Notes: generated by a model not told the origin, from the sequence alone. 10,757 nt of DNA from UBA11400 sp964550435 (GCA_964550435.1 CAZJZI010000063.1:1-10757), one strand, 5' to 3'; positions 1 to 7,128 are shown, counted from the stretch's first letter. A program made the numbers and translations.

Positions 1-620
1 CTGCAGGTGTTAATTTGGATTATTTCCAGGCTGCATTCACCCGTAGTGGAGAACTCCGGTTTGGTGCGAAGTTCATTCACTCGAAGGAAGTAATCCGGGC
101 GGCGGTTATTGGCCTGCATCAACTGAAATGCTTCGCGTTCACCGAAACGGGCAACATAACGTTCCACCATCCATTCCGGATGTGAGAATGTAACGGCCAC
201 CAATTTAGTACGGTCTTTCATGGCAGGCTTAGGCAGTTGAGCCATTTCACGCTGGACACGACGCAGTATCGCGTTTGCCATGTCACCCGAACGAGAGCTG
301 ATTTTAGTTTTAGCAATCTCGACAGGTTCGTTAATTGCTGCATGATCTGGAGTTCCATCCATGAACAGAAGGTCGTACATACCCAATCGAAGAATATTTT
401 TAAACATGAATTCGAGTTCATCGACCGGAACCGAGCTAAACTCACCGATCAAAAAATCCAGATAGGAACGTCGGCGTAAGATTCCCTGAACATATTCGTT
501 TGCCTGATTACGTTCGCGGCCATCGAGTTCGTCGAAAATAGCTGTATCCAGAAAATTATCCTGGTCGAAATGAGTCAGTACCTGTACGGCGGCGAATCGG
601 GCTGTTAATTGAGTATCCAA
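1..620 (-). CDS. rsmB: 16S rRNA (cytosine-C5) methyltransferase RsmB, N-terminal part (cut by window edge)
   Basis: RsmB (Sun/Fmu family) methylates C967 (E. coli numbering) of 16S rRNA using S-adenosylmethionine. Reading the minus strand from a TTG at 620 gives 206 uninterrupted residues to the left edge. About the first 125 form a NusB-like RNA-binding domain: see RLGMYDLLF (78-86), PDHAAINEPVEIAK (91-104) and NAILRRVQRE (116-125). Then come SHPEWMVERYVARFG (146-160) and QANNRRPDYFLRVN (169-182), which match the region just before the catalytic fold. Family members are about 430 residues, so the methyltransferase domain with its catalytic cysteines lies outside the window. The start is uncertain: no ATG occurs before the in-frame stop at 642-644, and TTG at 620 is the best candidate, with a CTG three codons upstream as the alternative. 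The gene is divergent from atpD. The family is confident from the ordered motifs. Confidence 0.88.
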   Translation of the reverse strand, partial: MDTQLTARFAAVQVLTHFDQDNFLDTAIFDELDGRERNQANEYVQGILRRRSYLDFLIGEFSSVPVDELEFMFKNILRLGMYDLLFMDGTPDHAAINEPVEIAKTKISSRSGDMANAILRRVQREMAQLPKPAMKDRTKLVAVTFSHPEWMVERYVARFGEREAFQLMQANNRRPDYFLRVNELRTKPEFSTTGECSLEIIQINTC

Positions 621-894
621 AGTATTCAGAACTATTTTTGGTTAATAAAGCTATTTGTCAGGCGTAAATTCCATTCTACAACGCATGTAAATAGCACATT
701 CTTATTGAATCAGGAAAAATACACAAAACAGAGCACTGATTACAGTCTATTTTCTTGAAATTTCGTTCTCTTCATTGAATTCCAGCTTTGCTTTTAGGCT
801 GAATTATGGCTAAATTTCTAGACTGTATCGAATAGTATTATTTAGCTTTTACTATCAGCTAACCATTTGACATCATTCATAAAATACGTACCTA
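621..894. other. Divergent intergenic region rsmB / atpD
   Basis: This 274-nt A+T-rich stretch has no credible ORF. It should hold promoters for rsmB (leftward) and atpD (rightward). No convincing sigma-70 pair or Bacteroidetes-type TAnnTTTG box is evident. It contains the element at 793-808 that recurs before pfkA. Just before atpD there are two weak, mutually exclusive hairpins: 832-837 with 850-855, and 842-847 with 857-862. There is no Shine-Dalgarno sequence before the atpD ATG. Confidence 0.6.
793..808. promoter_or_regulatory. Shared 16-nt element upstream of atpD (copy 1)
   Basis: TTTAGGCTGAATTATG matches TTTAAGCTGAATTATG at 7129-7144 with one mismatch, including an exact 11-mer. Its end lies 86 nt before the atpD start. 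The complementary strand contains CATAAT, close to a -10 box, with TCGATA 17 nt upstream on that strand (826-831), so it could also be a leftward promoter toward rsmB. The role is inferred from position and recurrence only. Confidence 0.35.
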
Positions 895-2379
895 ATGAAT
901 AAAGGAACCGTAGCTCAAGTAATCGGACCAGTAGTTGACGTTGATTTTTCTGAAGGTGAACTACCAGAGATCCTGAACTCACTGTATATCAAATTCGAAG
1001 ACGGTCGCAAGTTAGTGCTTGAAGTTGCACAACATCTCGGTGAAAACCGTGTGCGTACCATCGCAATGGACTCGACCGATGGTTTGGTCCGTGATATGGA
1101 AGTTATTGATACCGGTAACACAATTGCCATGCCAATAGGTGAGGACATTCGTGGACGCCTGTTCAATGTTGTCGGTGAAGCCATCGACGGTATTACTGCT
1201 CCAAAGGGCGAGCGTTCTTATCCAATTCACCGACCCGCACCTGATTTTAAAGACCTGTCACCAGCTACAGAAATGCTTGAAACGGGAATCAAGGTCGTTG
1301 ATCTTTTGTGCCCATACGCAAAGGGTGGGAAAATTGGACTTTTCGGTGGTGCCGGAGTAGGTAAAACAGTACTTATTCAGGAATTGATCAACAACATTGC
1401 CAAAGAACACGGTGGACTTTCGGTTTTTGCCGGAGTTGGCGAGCGTACCCGTGAAGGTAACGACCTTCTGCGTGAGTTTATTGAATCAGGTGTTATCGAC
1501 TATGGTGACAAGTTCAAAGAACACCTTGAGAAAACAGGTGACTGGGACATCAGCCTTGTTGATGAAGAAGCACTGAAAAAATCTCAGGCAACATTGGTAT
1601 TTGGTCAGATGAACGAGCCACCTGGAGCACGTGCCCGAGTGGCACTTTCTGGACTGACTGTTGCTGAATACTTCCGCGATGAAGTATCACGCGATATCCT
1701 ACTGTTCGTCGACAACATCTTTCGCTTTACCCAGGCTGGATCTGAAGTATCTGCCCTTCTTGGACGTATGCCATCGGCTGTAGGTTACCAACCAACACTT
1801 GCCTCTGAAATGGGTGACTTGCAAGAGCGCATCACTTCTACAAAGAATGGATCTATTACTTCTGTACAGGCGATTTATGTTCCTGCCGATGACTTGACTG
1901 ACCCAGCTCCTGCAACCACATTCTCTCACTTGGATGCTACCACAGTACTATCACGTCAAATCGCGTCCTTGGGTATCTATCCAGCGGTAGATCCTTTGGA
2001 TTCAAGTTCAAGAATTCTTGATCCATTGGTTCTTGGTAACTCACATTATGACACTGCCCAAGCAGTTAAACAGTTGCTTCAGCGTTATAAAGACCTTCAG
2101 GATATTATCGCTATTCTTGGTATGGATGAACTTTCTGATGAAGATAAACTGACTGTATCACGCGCACGTCGTGTACAGCGTTTCCTCTCACAACCGTTCC
2201 ACGTTGCCGAGCAGTTTACTGGATTCCCTGGAAAGTATGTCAAGATTGACGATACAATCAAAGGATTCAATATGATTGTAAATGGTGAACTCGATCATCT
2301 TCCAGAAAACGCATTCTACATGGTAGGAACCATTGAAGAAGCGATTGAAAAAGGTGAAAAACTCTTACAAGAAGCATAA
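895..2379 (+). CDS. atpD: F1Fo ATP synthase beta subunit
   Basis: This is the catalytic subunit of the F1 sector (EC 7.1.2.2), which makes ATP at the cytoplasmic face of the membrane. The 494 residues hold the N-terminal beta-barrel (about 1-80) and the nucleotide-binding domain. Visible motifs are the P-loop GGAGVGKT (151-158), GERTREGND with catalytic Glu183 (182-190), GQMNEPPGARARV (237-249), Walker B LLFVDN (269-274), the signature PAVDPLDSSS (363-372) and DELSDED (411-417), the counterpart of the DELSEED lever. The stretch between GND and GQMN is 46 residues against 18 in E. coli, a 28-residue insertion (about 202-229) of the kind I recall from Bacteroidota/Chlorobi beta subunits. The ATG start gives the usual MNKGTVAQVIGPVVDVDF opening; no Shine-Dalgarno is visible. 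It heads a two-gene unit with atpC. The other F1Fo genes are not in this window. Confidence 0.98.
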   Translation: MNKGTVAQVIGPVVDVDFSEGELPEILNSLYIKFEDGRKLVLEVAQHLGENRVRTIAMDSTDGLVRDMEVIDTGNTIAMPIGEDIRGRLFNVVGEAIDGITAPKGERSYPIHRPAPDFKDLSPATEMLETGIKVVDLLCPYAKGGKIGLFGGAGVGKTVLIQELINNIAKEHGGLSVFAGVGERTREGNDLLREFIESGVIDYGDKFKEHLEKTGDWDISLVDEEALKKSQATLVFGQMNEPPGARARVALSGLTVAEYFRDEVSRDILLFVDNIFRFTQAGSEVSALLGRMPSAVGYQPTLASEMGDLQERITSTKNGSITSVQAIYVPADDLTDPAPATTFSHLDATTVLSRQIASLGIYPAVDPLDSSSRILDPLVLGNSHYDTAQAVKQLLQRYKDLQDIIAILGMDELSDEDKLTVSRARRVQRFLSQPFHVAEQFTGFPGKYVKIDDTIKGFNMIVNGELDHLPENAFYMVGTIEEAIEKGEKLLQEA

Positions 2380-2388
2380 TTTTTGCGG

Positions 2389-2790
2389 ATGAAACCTTTT
2401 GAAGTGAAAATCCTGGAACCGGAAGGTCCTGTTTTTAACGGGTCCGTTACGGGGATTAAATTACCTGGCACTGAGGGTAACTTTGAGGTGTTACATAATC
2501 ATGCCAGTTTGATGAGCGCTCTGGAAGTTGGTATAATTACCATCAAAAATGATTCAAGTGTTAATGAATATTCGATATCTAATGGATTCGTCGAAGTTCA
2601 CAACAATCTGGTAACAGTTATTGTAGAATCAGCTGAACACAAGAATGACATTGACTTGGATCGTGCACTTGCAGCTAAGAAGCGCGCTGAGGAGCGTTTG
2701 GCTGTAGCTCGTGAGACCAAAGTAGATGTAGCTCGTGCCGAAGCATCATTAAAAAGAGCTATCAATCGAATCAAATTGGTACAGAACTAA
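2389..2790 (+). CDS. atpC: F1Fo ATP synthase epsilon subunit
   Basis: Epsilon is part of the central rotor stalk, linking gamma to the c-ring and damping ATP hydrolysis. The 133 residues have the usual two parts: an N-terminal beta-sandwich (about 1-85), with the family-like FEVKILEPEGPVF opening and GTEGNFEVLHNHASLMSAL segment, and a C-terminal helical hairpin rich in Ala, Arg and Lys (about 88-133). I start it at the ATG at 2389. An in-frame TTG two codons earlier (2383) gives the longest ORF but adds only Met-Arg and has no better support. It begins 9 nt after the atpD stop, so the two are surely co-transcribed and probably translationally coupled. A terminator follows. Confidence 0.93.
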   Translation: MKPFEVKILEPEGPVFNGSVTGIKLPGTEGNFEVLHNHASLMSALEVGIITIKNDSSVNEYSISNGFVEVHNNLVTVIVESAEHKNDIDLDRALAAKKRAEERLAVARETKVDVARAEASLKRAINRIKLVQN

Positions 2791-2819
2791 CTAAACGGTT
2801 CTGCTTATTATTGAAATGC

Positions 2820-2859
2820 AATAACGCCAGTTGGTCTTGTTCCAGCTGGCGTTATTTTT
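2820..2859 (+). terminator. Rho-independent terminator after atpDC
   Basis: A 15-bp stem is formed by 2820-2834 and 2842-2856, with one T:G wobble and a 7-nt loop (TCTTGTT), followed by a T run through 2859. It begins 29 nt after the atpC stop, as expected for a transcript end. In the opposite direction the stem is not followed by a clear T run, so termination of the convergent PBP transcript here is possible but less certain. Confidence 0.92.
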
Positions 2860-2865
2860 GATTTA

Positions 2866-2886
2866 GATAAGGGATAAGGGATAACG
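2866..2886. repeat. Three tandem 7-nt repeats
   Basis: GATAAGG, GATAAGG and GATAACG lie head to tail. GGGATAAGGGA (2871-2881) can also pair, with one mismatch, with TCCCTTATTCC (2905-2915). It is too short to classify and may be replication slippage or part of a weak structure between two converging genes. Confidence 0.6.
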
Positions 2887-2888
2887 TG

Positions 2889-2938
2889 GTTCTCTTGTCA
2901 CTTTTCCCTTATTCCTGCTCTAAAATCACAAAGAGAAC
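2889..2938. repeat. Inverted repeat beside the 3' end of the PBP gene
   Basis: GTTCTCTT (2889-2896) and AAGAGAAC (2931-2938) are perfect complements, extended by two more pairs across a one-base bulge. The enclosed loop is long (34 nt) and contains TCCCTTATTCC, which can instead pair leftward with 2871-2881. It lies just past the stop of the minus-strand PBP gene, so it may shape that transcript's 3' end. It lacks the T run of a classical terminator. Confidence 0.4.
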
Positions 2939-2940
2939 AA

Positions 2941-5271
2941 CTACCAACCCGTGCGGCGCGGATTTCGCTGATTACCCTGTTCTATGTTTAGTTCAGCTTC
3001 CAGGGGGTCAGGTATGTAACCAGCCGGTTGTTCAAATCCATCAAAGCTCCAGTTATTCCGATTGGTTCGGATATTCTCTAAAATGAAATTGGCTACAATA
3101 GGAAGCGCTGTCCTGGCACCTTGACCGATGACGGTGTTTTGTGGGAAGCGAATTCTACGATCTTCCCCACCAACCCAGGATCCCATTACCACATGGGGCA
3201 TTACACCAATAAACCAATTGTCAGCTGAATTCTGAGTAGTACCTGTTTTACCACCCACATCCTGCGTTACTCCCATGCCACGTAGTCTGACACCAGTTCC
3301 AATACCCCAATCACCACCACGAACTACTCCACGCATCATATCAATCATGATGTATGCTGTTTCAGGACTAATGACCTCTCGGCGTTCCTGAGGGAAGTAG
3401 TCGACCAATATATTTCCAGATTTATCTTCAATTCGTGTAATTGCTATAGGCTCGATGTATACTCCCATATTTGCAAAAGTGGCATACGCACTGGTCATTT
3501 CTAGTAAGGTAACGTCGGCTGTACCTAACGCGATGGACGGTAGGTTATGGAGTTCTGACCTGTTGACTCCCATATTCCGTGCCATGTCAGATATCTTCTT
3601 TCCTGCCGGTTCAAGATCTTCGAGTCGATTGGTTCCGGGTGCACCAGCAAGTTCTGGAAGCAATCGAACGGTTACATTGTTTAAACTACGTGCAAATCCT
3701 TCTCTCATAGTAACCATTTCCGGCCCAGAAATGGTGGTTTGGTCTTTAGGCTCCCATACTTGTCCGCCACGACCTACAAAACTAACCGGATATCTAGAGA
3801 ATTTATGATACGGCTTATACCCATTGTCGATAGCAACCGCGTAAGCAAATGGCTTGAAAGTTGAGCCAGCCTGACGTTTTGACATGAAAACGTGGTCATA
3901 TTGAAACTTACTGTAGTCAGTTCCTCCTACCCATGCCAGTACATGTCCGTTTCTTGGGTCAATTGCAACAAAACTACCTTCCAATCGAGTTCTAGTACGT
4001 TTGACTTCATCTATAAACTCTTCGTCTTGCTTTAGCTTAGCCAAGGCCTCTTCACGAGTGTTTCCATTTGCAACTTCAGTGGCATATTCCTGGGTTTCTG
4101 CAATAAATGAATCTAGAAATCCAGGATATAAACGCCACAGACGGTCCATATACTCACCATTTGGACTGGTCCATTCTCTTTGGAAAATCCTTTGTAAACT
4201 GTCAATCTGGGCAGAGACTACTTTTTCAGCAATTCGCTGCATTCCAGCATCAATTGTTGTATAGATTACCAAACCATCGCGATACAGGTCGTAACCATTA
4301 TCTTCTGCCCAATCCTGAACCTGGAGTCGAATGTATTCTCCAAAATATCTACTTGTACGTCTAGCGGTAAAAGGTGGATTATAATTTAAAACTATTTCCT
4401 GTTCTAGGTTGGCTTGAAATTCTTTGGTAGTGATGAAACCACGACGTTCCATTTGTGAGAGTACGATATTCCTACGTCTCGTCGATCGTTCTTTATTTGT
4501 ACGCGGGTTGTATGCTGTTACGGCATTCAGTGAACCGATCAACGTTGCAGCTTCGTTGATATTCAGGTCCTTAGCTGTTTTTCCATAATGTGTAAATGCA
4601 GCAGCTTCAATACCAAATGAGCTGTTTGAATACTCTACCGTATTCAGATACATCTCCAGAATTTCTCTTTTGGTGTAGTTTCGTTCAATCTGAATGGCGG
4701 TTATCATCTCCCGAAGTTTTCGGGTTACCGTAACCTGACGACCAATTTTTCTGTACAGGTTTCGGGCTAGCTGTTGTGTTATCGTGGACCCACCCTGCAT
4801 ATTACCCTGAAGCAGGTGATAGGGGATTGCTGCTGTTCTGATTACATCAATGCCCCAGTGTTCATAAAAACGATGGTCCTCCACAGCAATGAGTGCATCA
4901 ATTACGTGTGGAGAGATATCGGCATACGCCACATAAGTCCGATTTTCAGTAAAGTATTTATCAAGAACTTCACCGTCTCTACTCATTACGAATGATGCGA
5001 CATCAGTTTTCGGGTTTTCCAGTTCTTCAATAGATGGTAAACCAGTCATCAGATACAAAATGAATCCCAATATACTTGCCAACACAACACCAGCAAAAAT
5101 GCTAACGTATTTACTAGGAATCCTAGGCATATCAGATCCTTTTTTCACTACTCTTGGAGGTTTTTTCCCACCACCCGAAGCCCCGGATTTTTTTTCAGAA
5201 AGTTTTTTACGTCTGAATTCGCGATCGGTCAGATATCTATCTAAATCGTTGTTGTCGTAATTGTCTGCCAT
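2941..5271 (-). CDS. mrcA: Class A penicillin-binding protein (PBP1A-type transglycosylase/transpeptidase)
   Basis: This bifunctional enzyme polymerises lipid II into glycan strands and cross-links them at the outer face of the inner membrane. The 776 residues comprise a charged Lys/Gly-rich cytoplasmic tail (1-50), one membrane anchor (about 55-78), and a GT51 domain with EDHRFYEHWG (Glu131 as presumed catalytic acid), GGSTITQQLARN (160-171), RKLREMITAIQIE (184-196) and KREILEMYLN (201-210). A helical, charged linker (about 341-430) follows, then the transpeptidase domain: STFK with acyl-serine Ser470, SLN (529-531) and KTGT (675-678). All three active-site boxes are intact. It is the last gene of a three-gene operon; its ATG overlaps the preceding stop as TAATG, implying coupled translation. 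The class is certain. The exact paralogue (1A versus 1B or 1C) is less so, although the overall order fits 1A. Confidence 0.95.
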   Translation of the reverse strand: MADNYDNNDLDRYLTDREFRRKKLSEKKSGASGGGKKPPRVVKKGSDMPRIPSKYVSIFAGVVLASILGFILYLMTGLPSIEELENPKTDVASFVMSRDGEVLDKYFTENRTYVAYADISPHVIDALIAVEDHRFYEHWGIDVIRTAAIPYHLLQGNMQGGSTITQQLARNLYRKIGRQVTVTRKLREMITAIQIERNYTKREILEMYLNTVEYSNSSFGIEAAAFTHYGKTAKDLNINEAATLIGSLNAVTAYNPRTNKERSTRRRNIVLSQMERRGFITTKEFQANLEQEIVLNYNPPFTARRTSRYFGEYIRLQVQDWAEDNGYDLYRDGLVIYTTIDAGMQRIAEKVVSAQIDSLQRIFQREWTSPNGEYMDRLWRLYPGFLDSFIAETQEYATEVANGNTREEALAKLKQDEEFIDEVKRTRTRLEGSFVAIDPRNGHVLAWVGGTDYSKFQYDHVFMSKRQAGSTFKPFAYAVAIDNGYKPYHKFSRYPVSFVGRGGQVWEPKDQTTISGPEMVTMREGFARSLNNVTVRLLPELAGAPGTNRLEDLEPAGKKISDMARNMGVNRSELHNLPSIALGTADVTLLEMTSAYATFANMGVYIEPIAITRIEDKSGNILVDYFPQERREVISPETAYIMIDMMRGVVRGGDWGIGTGVRLRGMGVTQDVGGKTGTTQNSADNWFIGVMPHVVMGSWVGGEDRRIRFPQNTVIGQGARTALPIVANFILENIRTNRNNWSFDGFEQPAGYIPDPLEAELNIEQGNQRNPRRTGW

Positions 5272-6071
5272 TATGTTTCTAAATTCCCTGATTTAAAAGG
5301 GATACACATTTGAGTCTGGTTGTCCCATCTAACGAGTTCGAACCTGTTATTAGTATATAAAATCATGGTTCGGTCCCGATAAAAACACCCACTATTAAGG
5401 TACAGTTTATTACTGAATTTCTGGAATCTTGGATTGTGATGATGTGCCGTAATCACTACATCGAATGATTTGTACTGGAGCATTTTAAGTGCCCAATCAT
5501 CGATTCTTTTGGTTGTTCGGGCATTATCGGCATCGAAACGTCTATTGAACCTTGAAAACCACTTCATAATCCAATTTCCGGTGGGTAAATCTGTAAGTAA
5601 TTTATACACATTTATAAAATATGAATTTCGAAGAATACGGTGCATCAACGGACGTGGAAATCCAAAGTCTGGGTTTTTTAGCCCATCACCATGAGCAATA
5701 AGTACCCTATCAGTACCCAATACTGTGACATAAGCTTCATGCTCTACAAGGCAACCGTTTTTACTCAGGTACCCGTCGTCCCAATTGTCGTGGTTGCCTG
5801 TTATAAATACAGGCGATTTTTGTGTCGCTTGAAAATAGCTATTTAGGATCTTGGTTCCTTCTTCGACAACAGGAGGAATCATTCCATGATATTCCATATA
5901 GTAGTCAAAAAGGTCTCCGTTTACGATGATGCCCAATTTATTAACAATTGCAAAATTGATAACATCGGCGAATTCTTCCATCAACTCTAAATTCTTCTCA
6001 TCATCGAAACCGCCCAAGTGGACGTCACTAATGATCAACCAAGAGCCTGATGGATTACTTTCTTGACCCAT
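5271..6071 (-). CDS. Calcineurin-like metallophosphoesterase, LpxH-like
   Basis: This 266-residue, probably two-metal phosphoesterase has all the family's metal motifs in order: SDVHLG (Asp16, His18), NGDLFDYY (Asp53), GNHDNW (Asn93, His94, Asp95), HGDG (127-130) and TAHHHNPRF (208-216), where most relatives read GHTH. The segment between HGDG and the last histidines (about 131-205) is long and helical, as in LpxH-type enzymes, where such a lid binds the lipid. LpxH cleaves UDP-2,3-diacylglucosamine to lipid X in lipid A synthesis. The E. coli enzyme has GNRD where this one has GNHD, so the substrate is not settled by sequence. No signal peptide is evident. It lies 4 nt after the prenyl synthase gene and overlaps the PBP gene by 1 nt. 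An envelope role is inferred from this context; lipid A synthesis is the leading guess. Confidence 0.82.
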   Translation of the reverse strand: MGQESNPSGSWLIISDVHLGGFDDEKNLELMEEFADVINFAIVNKLGIIVNGDLFDYYMEYHGMIPPVVEEGTKILNSYFQATQKSPVFITGNHDNWDDGYLSKNGCLVEHEAYVTVLGTDRVLIAHGDGLKNPDFGFPRPLMHRILRNSYFINVYKLLTDLPTGNWIMKWFSRFNRRFDADNARTTKRIDDWALKMLQYKSFDVVITAHHHNPRFQKFSNKLYLNSGCFYRDRTMILYTNNRFELVRWDNQTQMCIPFKSGNLET

Positions 6072-6075
6072 ACAC

Positions 6076-7101
6076 CTATTTTTTTCGTGAAATCACAAAA
6101 TGGAGCAGGTCGTCGAGGTTGTTTCTGTCGTCTGATTCAGGGAATGTCTGTAAATTTTGGATAGCTTTTGAAGCGTATAAAGCCATTTGTTCAGTTGCAT
6201 AGTTTACGCCACCCTTTTTGTGAACAAATCGGATTATTTCATCAATTTCGGACTGGGTTTTGTTATGTTTACGATACAAACTACGGTATTTTCGACGCTC
6301 CATGAATGAAGCCTGAGATAATGCGTAGATCACCGGCAAGGTCATTTTACGCTCGATGATATCGTTGGCCGTAGTTTTTCCGGCATTATCGGTTCCAAAA
6401 TCGAACAAATCATCCCTGATCTGAAACGCAATGCCTATGTTTAATCCAAAATTCCGCATTGCCTCACGTTCTTTCGATTCACAATCGGTGCTTATTGCAC
6501 CACATTCACAGCATGCAGAAATCAAACTTGCGGTTTTCTCTGAAATGACCTTGAAATACCTGTCCTCGGTCATGTTCTGAAGTTTACTAGCCTTGAGCTG
6601 ACGGAGTTCACCTTCACTCATACGCTTCACCGCAATTGACAGGACTTTTAAGAGTTCGAATTCGTCGTTATCAAGGGCAACCAATAAGCCCTTTGCAAGA
6701 AGGTAATCACCGAGCAACACACTGGCTTTGTTCTTCCAGATTTTGTTGATACTCATGAATCCACGTCTTTCGTCTGCCTCATCTACAACGTCATCATGAA
6801 TAAGCGTAGCAGAGTGTAGCAATTCGATCATTGTTGCAGCCACATACGTTCGTTCATTTACTTTTCCACACAGTCTTGCGGATAGAAAAACAAGTGCAGG
6901 TCGTAGTTCTTTGCCTTTAGTCTTTAATAAATATTTGACAATCTGATCCAGTAAAAAAACTTCCGACTTCACAGATTTGCGAAAAAAAGTTCGAAACTGG
7001 CTCAAATTATCGGCGATGGGGCGTTGAATATCAGAAAGATTTACTTTTCTGACCCTCAAAGCTTTCTCAGAAATAGTATTTACGGGGTCGTGCACCGACA
7101 T
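6076..7101 (-). CDS. ispB: Long-chain trans-polyprenyl diphosphate synthase
   Basis: This class I prenyltransferase condenses isopentenyl diphosphate onto an allylic primer to build a long all-trans chain, probably the menaquinone side chain. The 341 residues carry GKELRP (63-68), the first Asp-rich motif DDVVDEADERR (103-113), and the second Asp-rich motif QIRDDLFD (227-234). Before the first motif, HSATLIHDD has small residues at positions -5 (Ala98) and -4 (Thr99), as in hepta-, octa- and nonaprenyl synthases; farnesyl and geranylgeranyl synthases usually have bulky aromatics there. A cluster of cysteines (197, 198, 200, 207) follows the KTASLISA helix. It is the first gene of an operon with the phosphoesterase and the PBP. 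The ATG at 7101 is the only reasonable start. The family is certain; product length, and so the symbol (ispB versus hepS or similar), is inferred. Confidence 0.9.
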   Translation of the reverse strand: MSVHDPVNTISEKALRVRKVNLSDIQRPIADNLSQFRTFFRKSVKSEVFLLDQIVKYLLKTKGKELRPALVFLSARLCGKVNERTYVAATMIELLHSATLIHDDVVDEADERRGFMSINKIWKNKASVLLGDYLLAKGLLVALDNDEFELLKVLSIAVKRMSEGELRQLKASKLQNMTEDRYFKVISEKTASLISACCECGAISTDCESKEREAMRNFGLNIGIAFQIRDDLFDFGTDNAGKTTANDIIERKMTLPVIYALSQASFMERRKYRSLYRKHNKTQSEIDEIIRFVHKKGGVNYATEQMALYASKAIQNLQTFPESDDRNNLDDLLHFVISRKK

Positions 7102-7106
7102 TTTTG

Positions 7107-7120
7107 ATTTTTTAAAAAAT
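7107..7120. repeat. A/T palindrome between ispB-like gene and pfkA
   Basis: ATTTTTTAAAAAAT is a perfect 14-nt palindrome lying 5 nt upstream of the ispB-like ATG. It may sit in that gene's 5' leader or act as an A-tract that bends DNA. It is not placed to act as a terminator of either divergent gene. Confidence 0.5.
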
Positions 7121-7128
7121 TAATACCG

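Noticed and set aside
1..6. CTGCAG (PstI site) at the very start as a cloning junction
   Set aside because: rsmB coding sequence reads through to the edge, further CTGCAG sites occur inside pfkA and pgi, and the right edge has none, so nothing shows a construct.
237..479. Plus-strand 80-residue ORF in the rsmB region, and the minus-strand 75-residue ORF from 445 to 218
   Set aside because: Both are out-of-frame shadows of the rsmB reading frame, which has clear family motifs; neither peptide has recognisable features.
867..872. Perfect TTGACA upstream of atpD as a -35 box
   Set aside because: At 17-nt spacing the downstream hexamer would overlap the atpD start region and does not resemble a -10 box; the only -10-like sequence (TAAAAT, 880-885) is just 7 nt away.
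915..1360. Several 70-90 residue ORFs on both strands within atpD
   Set aside because: Atypical composition, fully contained in a conserved gene, and no motifs; shadows of the real frame.
3455..4364. Plus-strand ORFs of 85-117 residues opposite the PBP gene
   Set aside because: They lie antisense to conserved transpeptidase and linker coding sequence and have no domain-like pattern; treated as chance open frames.
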